From Cyanobium sp. NIES-981 (lineage in GTDB: Bacteria > Cyanobacteriota > Cyanobacteriia > PCC-6307 > Cyanobiaceae), in the NCBI GenBank assembly GCA_945907085.1, contig CAMDSS010000026.1, positions 1 through 14,175 of the forward strand: DNA of 14,175 nt, in the 5' to 3' direction. The position numbers and the translations under genes were made by a program. Positions 1-6,856 of this stretch are shown here, piece by piece. Numbering within the stretch: position 1 is the stretch's first letter; every line of letters starts with the position of its first letter. Below the pieces are notes generated by a model. The model was given only the letters and a program-made list of their open reading frames with translations, made no database searches and was not told the DNA's origin.

Positions 1-1
1 C

Positions 2-721
2 CATCCCATCAAGGGCCTGCGCCAGGAACCCAAGGCAAAGCTCGAGGACTACCTGGGTTGGCATCGCCAGAACCAGAAGCTGTGGTTTGTGGGCCTGCCC
101 GTGTTGTGCGGCCGTCTCTCGGGAGAGCTCAAATCGGGGCTGCGGCACCTCGTGGACACTTACAAATTGGAAGTGCGGCTCACCCCAAACCAGGACCTGC
201 TGCTCTGCAACATCGGAACGGCCCAACGGGCCACCATTCGCGAAGCCCTCGGCCGGTTGGGATTGGCAACGCCCGAAGCACCGTCCTTGCTCACCCGCCA
301 CGGGATCGCCTGTCCCGCCCTGCCCCTGTGTGGGCTTGCCGTGACCGAAGCCGAACGGATTTTCCCCGACGTGCTCGAGCGGCTCGAGAACCAATTCCAA
401 CAACTCGGCATCACCAAGCCGGTGCTGGTGAGGATGACGGGCTGCCCCAATGGTTGTGCCCGTCCCTACATGGCGGAGATTGGTTTGGTGGGAAGTGGGG
501 TGGATCAATACCAGCTGTGGCTTGGGGGCACACCCGAACTCAGCCAGCTCGCCGAGACCTATCTCGAGAAGATGCCCTTGGCTGACCTTGAATCCACCCT
601 CGAACCCTTACTGAAGGCCTGGCATGCAGCTGGGGGCAGGCGCAGCTTGGGTGACTTTGTGGCCAAGACCGGCCGCCCAGCCGTTGAGGCACTCCTGGCT
701 CAATCAGGGGCCCGTCCGTAA
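2..721 (+). CDS. sir: Ferredoxin--sulfite reductase, C-terminal part (5' truncated by window edge)
   Basis: Assimilatory ferredoxin-dependent sulfite reductase reduces sulfite to sulfide in six electrons for cysteine synthesis, using a siroheme coupled to a 4Fe-4S cluster in the cytosol. The reading frame is open from base 2, so only the last 239 residues are here, roughly the C-terminal 40% of a family protein of about 600 residues. The four cluster ligands are visible as Cys104 and Cys110 (C-X5-C, in CPALPLC) and Cys148 and Cys152 (C-X3-C, in TGCPNGCARP), fragment numbering. The TGCPNGCARPYMAE stretch and the WLGGT that follows are typical of plant/cyanobacterial sulfite reductase rather than nitrite reductase. 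The TAA stop lies inside the 3' end of the convergent dipeptidase gene (22-bp overlap), so there is no room for a separate terminator. Any internal ATG, such as that at 89, is not the true start. Confidence 0.95.
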   Translation, partial: HPIKGLRQEPKAKLEDYLGWHRQNQKLWFVGLPVLCGRLSGELKSGLRHLVDTYKLEVRLTPNQDLLLCNIGTAQRATIREALGRLGLATPEAPSLLTRHGIACPALPLCGLAVTEAERIFPDVLERLENQFQQLGITKPVLVRMTGCPNGCARPYMAEIGLVGSGVDQYQLWLGGTPELSQLAETYLEKMPLADLESTLEPLLKAWHAAGGRRSLGDFVAKTGRPAVEALLAQSGARP

Positions 722-1401
722 CAGGCTTGAGCAGCGCCCGTGCGCCAGGCCCAGAGTTGATCTCCCCAGCTGAAGTGCCACCACTCGTTGGGGTGCTGGG
801 CAAAGCCAGCGGCTTGCATCGCCTGGCTAAGCGCCAGGCGGCGCCGATGCCATAGGGCCTCCTGGCCATCGGGGCGCTGCTGAGCCAGGGCGGCGTAGTG
901 GAGCGGCTCGGATATCGGGCCGATGGCATCGATGGCGCCACCCATGGCCAGCTCCAGGCCCTCAGCGTCAGCCAAGGTGAGATCGACGGCCCCACCGGTG
1001 CTATGGGGCGGTGGAGAGTCGGCGCTCTCACTCGGAGGGGCCCAAAAACGGCCCACATCAGCGATGGCCTGCCGCCGCCCTGGGGAGTCCTGGCTTGGGT
1101 CCACCCCGCGCCTTTTGCATTCCTCCCGGATGGCATGGTTCACCATGAAGGCCTGGACGGCCACCGGGCGCCAGGCATCGAACACGGCGAAACGCCATGG
1201 GACTTGGTGCCTCTGCAGGGTGATCTGGGCCTGGAGCAGGCGATCCACGACCCCCTGGCGTAGGCGAAAGGGAGAGAGGCCCGCCCCATAGGGGGCACCC
1301 AGGGCCGCATAGGGGTGGGGCTCCATGCACTGAAGTTCAGCTGGCAACGGCACCAGCGCTTCATGGTTCTCTTGAATCGGGACGGAACTCCAAGGACGCA
1401 T
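700..1401 (-). CDS. D-alanyl-D-alanine dipeptidase, VanX/DdpX-like (peptidase M15D)
   Basis: A predicted zinc dipeptidase of 233 residues that hydrolyses D-Ala-D-Ala, the peptidoglycan precursor dipeptide. The VanX family landmarks are all seen: DAWRP at 75-79 (the family Arg that assists catalysis), the zinc ligands His133 and Asp140 in the H-X6-D motif HSTGGAVD, and Glu206/His209 in NEWWHF (catalytic Glu and third zinc ligand). There is no signal peptide or membrane segment, so it is probably cytoplasmic, which suggests wall-dipeptide turnover rather than secreted digestion. The ATG lies 3 bases after the recG stop, so it should be the last gene of the recG transcript. No vanA/vanH-like ligase or dehydrogenase lies nearby, so glycopeptide resistance is not implied. 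Family assignment is firm; actual substrate in this organism is inferred. Confidence 0.88.
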   Translation of the reverse strand: MRPWSSVPIQENHEALVPLPAELQCMEPHPYAALGAPYGAGLSPFRLRQGVVDRLLQAQITLQRHQVPWRFAVFDAWRPVAVQAFMVNHAIREECKRRGVDPSQDSPGRRQAIADVGRFWAPPSESADSPPPHSTGGAVDLTLADAEGLELAMGGAIDAIGPISEPLHYAALAQQRPDGQEALWHRRRLALSQAMQAAGFAQHPNEWWHFSWGDQLWAWRTGAAQACYGRAPD

Positions 1402-1404
1402 GGG

Positions 1405-3978
1405 CTAATTGAGGCGCGATGCCAGGTCCAATTGACGCCGCCGTTGGTCGGCAAGGGCTTCAGCCAGGCCCTGATGGAGCGCCAAATCGGGATCCTTGGC
1501 TGTGATCGATTGGGCCACCTGGCGCGCCTGCTCCAGTACCTCACCGTCGTCGGTCAGGCTGGCCAGCGCTAGATCGGGGAGCCCCGATTGGCGGGTGCCC
1601 AAGACCTGGCCTGGCCCCCGGAGCCGCAAATCCATTTCGGCAATTTCAAAGCCATCACCGGAGCGCACCAAGACCTCAAGCCGCTGTTTGGCCTGCACGT
1701 TGTTGCTGTCGTTGATGAGTAAGCAGTAGGAGGCCGCCGCCCCCCGACCGACCCGGCCCCGCAGTTGGTGGAGTTGGGCCAGGCCAAAACGCTCGGCATG
1801 GTCGATCACCATCACACTCGCCTCGGGCACATCCACACCCACCTCCACCACCGTGGTGCTCACAAGCACCTGGGTCGCACCATCGGCAAAGGCCCGAATG
1901 GCGGCCTGCTTGCTGGCGCTGTTGAGTTTGCCGTGGAGCAAGCCCACTTGCAGATCGGGGAAGACCTCCTCTTCAAGCTCCCGGTGCACCTCAATGGCCG
2001 AGCGCAAATCAAGCTTTTCGGATTCCTCCACCAAGGGCAGCACCACGTAGGCCCGTTGGCCGATGGCCACCTGGTCGCGGATCAGTTGGTAGGCCTTACT
2101 GCGTTGCCCCCCCTTGAGCAGGCTGGTTTGGATGGGTTGGCGCCCGGGCGGTAATTCATCGATTTGGCTGACGTCCAGGTCGCCATGGAGCGAAAGGGCG
2201 AGGGTACGGGGAATCGGGGTGGCGGTCATGGTCAGCAAATGGGGCTGGAGGCCCTTGGCAAGCAGGCGGTTGCGCTGACGCACCCCAAAGCGGTGTTGTT
2301 CATCGACCACCACCAACCCCAGTCGATCGAACTGGACCGGATCTTCCAGGAGGGCGTGGGTGCCGACCAAAAGTTGCAACTGACCGTTCACCAAATCCTG
2401 AAGCAACTCGCGCCGCCGCTGGGCAGGCGTTGAACCGGTGAGTAGGGCCGAGGTGATGTGCAGCTGGGGCAACCATTCGGCCAATTTGCGGTAGTGCTGC
2501 TCGGCCAAGACCTCCGTAGGCGCCATCAGAGCGCCCTGGCACCCCGCCTGAATGGCGGTGAGGAGGGAGGCAAGGGCCACCACGGTTTTGCCACTGCCCA
2601 CATCCCCCTGCACCAGGCGGGCCATGGGTTGGGGCCGGGCCAGGTCGACACGGATTTCAGCGAGAACCCGTTGCTGGGCTCCGGTCAGGGGAAAGGGAAG
2701 CAGCTCGAGGAATTGCTGTACCAGGTCGTCGCGACCAGCCGTCAGCACCAGGGGCGGGGCCGGTCGTTGGCTCAGTTGGCGTCGGCGCTGCAACAGGCCG
2801 AGCTGTAACAACAGGAATTCATCGAACACCAGCCGATGGCGGCTCGCCTGCAGCTCCTGCTGATTGCTGGGTTGGTGGATCTGCAGCAGGGCCTGGGGCC
2901 GGGGAATGAGGTTCTCTCTATGGCGAAGCGCCTCGGGCAAGGGATCACCCCAGCGGTTCACCTCGGGCAGCACCGCGGCCAGGGCCTGGCGCAGCCGCTC
3001 GGATCCCAGGCCCTCCGTGAGCCCATACACCGGAATCAGGCGGCCAATGCTCTCGGAACGAACCTGGGCATGGGAATGGTCGAGCACCTCCATCAGGGGG
3101 TCCTGGAAGGCCGGGCCGTAGGGGGTTTCCTTCACCAGCCCGCTGACAGCCACGGTGGCGCCCGGTGGGAAGTGGGCCTGTTGCCCCTTCAGCCAGCCAG
3201 GCGTTGCAAAGCGCTTGCCCGCAAAAAACCGACTCACCCGGATCTTGCCGGTGATGTCGGCCAGGTGCAGTTCGAGAATCGAGAGGTTGGGATTGCGGGG
3301 GCTGGTGAAGGCGTTGCTGCGCCGGACCGTGGCCACGATCGTGGCGGTGCGCCCTGGTTCAAGCCCGCTGATGCGCACCAAATTGGCGTAGTCGAGGTAA
3401 TCCCGGGGGTAGTAGTGCACCAGATCGCGCAGCACAAACAGCCCCAGCTGGGCCAATCGGGTAGCCGTTTTCGGGCCCACACCCTTGATATCTGAGAGCG
3501 GCGTATCCGGATCCCAATCGCCGGAGGAAGCCCCAGGGCCAGACCCAGCCGCAGCTCGAGGCCCATGGGCGGGGCTGGCCCCCACCTTGAGCCGGGGAGG
3601 GCCCACGGGGATGGTCGGTTGGTGGGCCTGGCGAAGCTGATGGAGCCGCTCGCGGCACTGGCGCACCAGGTTTTGGCGGCGGGCCAGGCTGAGCTCCCCA
3701 TAGGACGCCAACCCCTTGGCCAGTTCCTCGAGCCCTTGCCTTTGGGGCTGGGTGATGCCAGCTAGCGGCTCGGCGAGGGTGCGGGCAACAAAGCCACTAA
3801 AGCGTTCCTGGCGTCCCTTGAGATCCCCAAACCCCCGCTCAGCCTCCAGCTGCAACGCCTGCTGCAGGGGCTTCAGCCAGGCCTGAAGGGCCTCTGGGGT
3901 CAGGCCGTTTTGGGTGCTGACATCGTGGGTTATGGAGTCTTGGGTGCTGCTTGCGCTGTGGTGATGTCCTGCAGCCAC
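1405..3978 (-). CDS. recG: ATP-dependent DNA helicase RecG, with N-terminal extension
   Basis: RecG remodels stalled replication forks and branched recombination intermediates. The 857-residue product has a cyanobacterial-type N-terminal extension (about 1-155), then a helix-hairpin-helix-like start of the canonical protein (LSDIKGVGPKTA, from 161), the OB-fold wedge (about 205-300), and superfamily 2 motor motifs: Walker A GDVGSGKT 458-465, DEQH 559-562, TATP 585-588, STTVVEVGVDVP 707-718 and QLRGRVGRG 738-746, followed by the C-terminal TRG region. E. coli RecG is 693 residues, and the difference is mostly the extension. The start is a GTG: a stop codon lies five codons upstream in frame, and the next TTG is about 40 codons in. 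This start overlaps the 3' end of the upstream unknown gene by 49 bases. The dipeptidase gene follows after 3 bases. Confidence 0.96.
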   Translation of the reverse strand: MAAGHHHSASSTQDSITHDVSTQNGLTPEALQAWLKPLQQALQLEAERGFGDLKGRQERFSGFVARTLAEPLAGITQPQRQGLEELAKGLASYGELSLARRQNLVRQCRERLHQLRQAHQPTIPVGPPRLKVGASPAHGPRAAAGSGPGASSGDWDPDTPLSDIKGVGPKTATRLAQLGLFVLRDLVHYYPRDYLDYANLVRISGLEPGRTATIVATVRRSNAFTSPRNPNLSILELHLADITGKIRVSRFFAGKRFATPGWLKGQQAHFPPGATVAVSGLVKETPYGPAFQDPLMEVLDHSHAQVRSESIGRLIPVYGLTEGLGSERLRQALAAVLPEVNRWGDPLPEALRHRENLIPRPQALLQIHQPSNQQELQASRHRLVFDEFLLLQLGLLQRRRQLSQRPAPPLVLTAGRDDLVQQFLELLPFPLTGAQQRVLAEIRVDLARPQPMARLVQGDVGSGKTVVALASLLTAIQAGCQGALMAPTEVLAEQHYRKLAEWLPQLHITSALLTGSTPAQRRRELLQDLVNGQLQLLVGTHALLEDPVQFDRLGLVVVDEQHRFGVRQRNRLLAKGLQPHLLTMTATPIPRTLALSLHGDLDVSQIDELPPGRQPIQTSLLKGGQRSKAYQLIRDQVAIGQRAYVVLPLVEESEKLDLRSAIEVHRELEEEVFPDLQVGLLHGKLNSASKQAAIRAFADGATQVLVSTTVVEVGVDVPEASVMVIDHAERFGLAQLHQLRGRVGRGAAASYCLLINDSNNVQAKQRLEVLVRSGDGFEIAEMDLRLRGPGQVLGTRQSGLPDLALASLTDDGEVLEQARQVAQSITAKDPDLALHQGLAEALADQRRRQLDLASRLN

Positions 3979-5171
3979 AGCTGTTCCGCCTCAAGCGACT
4001 GAAGCCGCCGCTCGAGGCGACGATAGTGCTGCGCCATTCTGCGCAACTCCTGGCGATGCTGCTGAAGCCGGGAGCGGCAGGTGCGCAATTTGGGTTGCTC
4101 CAGTTCCAAATCACTCAACCGCAACAGGACGGCACCGGCCTCCAACGCGGCGGGGCCATCGGGGGAACCAAAGGGCAAGGGCACCCTCAACACATTGGCC
4201 GGTGCCGATAGGGGCTCCAACTGACCTTTGAGGGCCGCGTCCAACAAACTCACAGGCAGCAGGCTGCGGCTCACCCCCTGGCGCAGCAACTCCACATTCA
4301 AGGCGTGGGAGAGATTGCGCAGGCGTTGGCCAAGGGCCCGCTCAAAGCCATCGAGCCAGAGCAGCAAGGCCACCGGGTCCCTGGGTAGGTGGGCTTGATC
4401 CCAGGGCGCTAAGGGCCTTGTTTCAGCCTCTCCATCGCCACTGGCCTCGTCCCCGTCGTCGCCGGCCTCATCCTCAAGTCCATCGCTGGTGTCATCACCA
4501 GGCCCAGCAGCGTCTAGGTCCCTGCCCTGTAGGGAAGACGAGAGGACCTCTCCGAAGGCGGCCACCATCGCTTCGACGGCTTGGAGGTGCTCCGCCTCAT
4601 CCATGTCGGATGGAAGCTCTAAGCCTTCATCGTCCGCCTGGCTGGTGCCTTGGGATTCACGGTCCCCAAATGCGGATCCCCCATCCTCCATCGGCAAGAG
4701 CCCAGAGATGGAACGGGGTTCAAACAATTCCGGGGCCAGGGGCAAGGCCAGGCCGAGGTTGATCGAGCCCTCCGGGCTGGGGAGCGATGGGGCGTCCCCA
4801 TCCCTGGAAGCCCTGGCCTCCAGGGCAGCGATCAGCCGCTCTTGGTTCGACCGTTTGGAGTTGAGACGCTTGCGCTCCAACTGGCCTGCCAAATGGGCCA
4901 CCTGTTCCACCGTGAGGAGAGTGGTGGTGCGGCCCACCAAGCTGGCCATCCGTTGGTGCAGGTGTTGCCGTTGAGGGCTTGGAAGCTCTTGATAGCGACT
5001 GGGCTCCACCTGGGTAGCCAAATGGAAACAGGCTTGCTGAACGGCAGTCAACAAGCCCGAGCGGAGCACCTGCAAATACAGGGCTAAGTGGCGATAAAGA
5101 TCTGGATTGGAAACGGCCAGCTGCCCCTGGTGATGGGCAAGCTGGCGTTTGACATCATCAAGTAGATCCAC
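3930..5171 (-). CDS. Unknown protein with acidic linker and C-terminal coiled coil
   Basis: No family recognised; 413 residues. What can be seen: a helical N-terminal part (about 1-120) with many Leu, Gln and His residues; a low-complexity acidic middle (about 160-250) with runs such as GLEDEAGDDGDEASGDGEAE; a second folded-looking segment (about 255-350); and a charged Arg/Gln/Leu-rich tail (about 355-402) that should form a coiled coil. There is no signal peptide, transmembrane segment or obvious catalytic motif. The start is GTG, 42 bases after the tsf stop; the in-frame codon at the tsf stop closes the frame, so the start cannot be much further upstream. Its 3' end overlaps recG by 49 bases, tying its translation to recG. 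The layout (rigid helices, acidic flexible linker, coiled coil) suggests a scaffold or interaction protein, but that is inference only. Confidence 0.8.
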   Translation of the reverse strand: MDLLDDVKRQLAHHQGQLAVSNPDLYRHLALYLQVLRSGLLTAVQQACFHLATQVEPSRYQELPSPQRQHLHQRMASLVGRTTTLLTVEQVAHLAGQLERKRLNSKRSNQERLIAALEARASRDGDAPSLPSPEGSINLGLALPLAPELFEPRSISGLLPMEDGGSAFGDRESQGTSQADDEGLELPSDMDEAEHLQAVEAMVAAFGEVLSSSLQGRDLDAAGPGDDTSDGLEDEAGDDGDEASGDGEAETRPLAPWDQAHLPRDPVALLLWLDGFERALGQRLRNLSHALNVELLRQGVSRSLLPVSLLDAALKGQLEPLSAPANVLRVPLPFGSPDGPAALEAGAVLLRLSDLELEQPKLRTCRSRLQQHRQELRRMAQHYRRLERRLQSLEAEQLWLQDITTAQAAPKTP

Positions 5172-5213
5172 GCGAGCATCCGCAGCGCTGGAGCAAGACA
5201 GGCCCGATGGGCT

Positions 5214-5873
5214 TCAAGCTGCGCCGCCCATGGCAGCAACTTCAGCGGCGAAATCAGCCTTTTCCACTTCAATGCCTTCGCCCAGGGTGAAGCGGGTGAA
5301 ACGGCGCACCTGGATGTTTTCCCCAGCCTTGCCAGCCACCAACTTGACCAGTTCAGCCACGGTCATCGAGCTGTCTTTGATGAAGGGCTGATCGAGGAGA
5401 GCCAACTCCTTGAGACGCTTACCAATCCGACCTTCCACGATCTTTTCTTTCATCTGATCAGGCTTACCAGCAAGGTCGTCCCGACCCATTTCAATCTGCT
5501 TTTCGCGATCGGCGACTTCGGCAGGAATCTCATCGACGGAGACGTACTCGACACTGGGACACGCAGCGATCTGCATGGCCACGTTGCGCAGGAGCTCCTG
5601 GAACGCCTCACCGCGGGCAACGAAATCGGTTTCGCAGTTGACTTCAACCAGCACGCCAACGCGGGCGCCAGTGTGGATGTAGCTACCGATCGAGCCTTCT
5701 GCAGCGATGCGTCCAGACTTCTTCTCGGCGGTGGCAATACCCTTCTGGCGCAACCATTCCGTGGCCTTATTGGTATCACCGCCGCTCTCAGTCAGGGCTT
5801 TTTTGCAATCCATCATTCCTGCGCCGGTCATATCACGCAGTTCCTTGACAAGCTTTGCGGAAATTTCAGCCAT
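5214..5873 (-). CDS. tsf: Translation elongation factor Ts
   Basis: EF-Ts is the guanine nucleotide exchange factor that recycles EF-Tu from its GDP form in the cytosol. The 219-residue product begins with the conserved N-terminal UBA-like domain (ISAKLVKELRDMTGAGMMD) and carries the exchange motif TDFV at 82-85 (CETDFVARGEAF), which contacts EF-Tu. It is shorter than the E. coli protein (about 283 residues), as usual for cyanobacterial/chloroplast-type EF-Ts, with a single shortened core and the C-terminal MTVAELVKLVAGKAGENI block retained. It sits 158 bases downstream of rpsB, the classic rpsB-tsf pairing. No Shine-Dalgarno sequence is seen before the ATG (ctccctaagacc). A GATAAT at 5926-5931 on the coding strand might be a promoter -10 of its own, though no matching -35 is visible. 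Confidence 0.97.
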   Translation of the reverse strand: MAEISAKLVKELRDMTGAGMMDCKKALTESGGDTNKATEWLRQKGIATAEKKSGRIAAEGSIGSYIHTGARVGVLVEVNCETDFVARGEAFQELLRNVAMQIAACPSVEYVSVDEIPAEVADREKQIEMGRDDLAGKPDQMKEKIVEGRIGKRLKELALLDQPFIKDSSMTVAELVKLVAGKAGENIQVRRFTRFTLGEGIEVEKADFAAEVAAMGGAA

Positions 5874-6031
5874 GGTCTTAGGGAGGGGTTAAAAACGAAG
5901 AAATCCCATGCTGGCCAAGGAAGGCATTATCAGCATCAGGGACATGGGGAAGTGGCTAGGCCAAAGCGCTGGTGAGGCCGAAGAATCCCCCTGGAGGGGT
6001 TCTTCGGCACTCTGACCGAATGGAGTGCTGA
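5874..6031 (-). promoter_or_regulatory. rpsB-tsf intergenic region with possible internal tsf promoter
   Basis: This 158-base gap holds the tandem hairpins just after rpsB, and then about 100 bases without an evident reading frame. On the tsf coding strand a GATAAT at 5926-5931 lies about 53 bases before the tsf ATG and matches a -10 box at five of six bases; the hexamer 17 bases further upstream (CACTTC) is a poor -35. Internal tsf promoters are plausible in this gene pair, but the sequence support here is weak. Confidence 0.25.
5977..6028 (-). terminator. Tandem hairpins after rpsB (attenuator or mRNA end-protecting structure)
   Basis: Read on the rpsB strand, two stems follow the stop almost at once. 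The first pairs GCACTC (6028-6023) with GAGTGC (6012-6007) across a 10-base loop. The second pairs GCCGAAGAACCCC (6008-5996) with GGGGATTCTTCGGC (5990-5977) across a 5-base loop, with one bulged T. The second stem is strong (13 pairs). No T-run follows on either strand, so it is not a standard intrinsic terminator. An attenuator setting the rpsB:tsf ratio, an RNase processing site, or a 3' end stabiliser all fit. The stems share two bases and can nearly coexist. Confidence 0.55.
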
Positions 6032-6745
6032 TCAGGCGTCGTCTTCGCGACCTTGGTCGTTGGCGCCATGGCGACCTTCGTTGATCGCGTCGGCCAGACG
6101 GCCCAGCACCAATTGCACCGAGCGCACGGCGTCGTCGTTACAGGGGATGGGAACGTCGCAGAGGTCGGGGTCGCAGTTGGTGTCGAGCATGGACACCAAG
6201 GGGATATCGAGCTTGCGCGCTTCGAGCACGGCGTTCGTTTCGCGGCGCTGGTCGACCAGAACGACCACGTCGGGCAGGCGACGCATGGTCTTGAGACCAC
6301 CCAGATACTTCTGGAGGCGATCCAGCTCCCGGCGCAGAACCGCAGCTTCCTTCTTGGGACGCATGGCGATGGCACCAGAGCTTTCCATGCGCTCCAGGTC
6401 CTTGAGCCGGTCGATCCGGGCACGCATGGTGGTCCAGTTGGTGAGCATCCCGCCCAACCAACGCTGGTTCACATAGGCAGCACCACAACGGGTGGCTTCC
6501 TGGGCAATCACCTCAGAAGCTTGCTTTTTGGTGCCCACAAAGAGGAAACGCTTGCCGCTGCGGGCTGCACTGCGCGTCCACTTGTAAGCGTTGTTCATGC
6601 AGACCGCGGTCTGCACCAAATCGATGATGTGGACACCGTTGCGTGCGCAATAGATGTAGCGCGACATCTTCGGGTTCCAACGGCGGGTTTGGTGCCCAAA
6701 GTGGGCGCCCGCCTCCATCATTTCCGCGAGGGTTACAACAGCCAT
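6032..6745 (-). CDS. rpsB: 30S ribosomal protein S2
   Basis: Small-subunit ribosomal protein S2, which binds late at the 30S head/platform junction and helps recruit S1-type proteins. The 237-residue product has the expected landmarks: MMEAGAHFGHQTRRWNPKM near the N terminus (from 9), FLFVGTKKQA (67-76), WLGGMLTNWTT (96-106) and VVLVDQRRETNAVLEA (about 161-176), the last being the conserved C-terminal Rossmann-like strand. Length is normal for a bacterial S2, with a short acidic tail. The ATG is clear and no Shine-Dalgarno is seen before it (ccctaaaaacaa). It is preceded by a 111-base leader with a long-range inverted repeat and followed by tandem hairpins and tsf. S2 is known to repress its own rpsB-tsf mRNA in E. 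coli, so the leader may be where regulation occurs. Confidence 0.97.
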   Translation of the reverse strand: MAVVTLAEMMEAGAHFGHQTRRWNPKMSRYIYCARNGVHIIDLVQTAVCMNNAYKWTRSAARSGKRFLFVGTKKQASEVIAQEATRCGAAYVNQRWLGGMLTNWTTMRARIDRLKDLERMESSGAIAMRPKKEAAVLRRELDRLQKYLGGLKTMRRLPDVVVLVDQRRETNAVLEARKLDIPLVSMLDTNCDPDLCDVPIPCNDDAVRSVQLVLGRLADAINEGRHGANDQGREDDA

Positions 6746-6856
6746 TTGTTTTTAGGGTTTCGGGTTTGCCTCCACCTGCCAGGGACTGAATGGGCCGAAG
6801 GACCAATCAAGTCACCCGAAACACGCAGGTGTGCGGTGTGTAGGGACCTTGTCAAA
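6746..6856 (-). promoter_or_regulatory. rpsB promoter/leader region
   Basis: This is the 111-base gap between the glycosyltransferase stop and rpsB. On the rpsB strand a perfect TTGACA -35 hexamer lies at 6855-6850, just after the glycosyltransferase stop, but the hexamer 17 bases downstream (ACACCT) is a poor -10. A TAATTT at 6859-6854 could serve as a -10 instead, with its -35 inside the glycosyltransferase end. A promoter somewhere here is expected for a ribosomal-protein operon, but which elements are used is uncertain. Confidence 0.4.
6757..6822 (-). promoter_or_regulatory. Inverted repeat in rpsB leader (candidate S2 autoregulatory structure)
   Basis: A perfect 9-base inverted repeat, GTTTCGGGT (6822-6814) and ACCCGAAAC (6765-6757) on the rpsB strand, brackets a 48-base loop and ends 11 bases before the rpsB ATG. 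The loop contains a small GGTC-CTTC-GGCC hairpin and a CCT-GGC-AGG mini-stem. As RNA this would put a closed multi-branch structure directly against the initiation site. Leader-mediated feedback by S2 is established in E. coli; that this element is the cyanobacterial equivalent is inference. Confidence 0.4.

Noticed and set aside
2836..3495. Plus-strand 219-codon frame opposite recG
   Set aside because: Antisense to conserved RecG wedge-domain code; composition is that of a shadow frame.
4418..5087. Several plus-strand frames opposite the 413-residue gene
   Set aside because: They reflect the acidic low-complexity code read backwards (Pro/Arg/Ser/His-rich products) and have no motifs.
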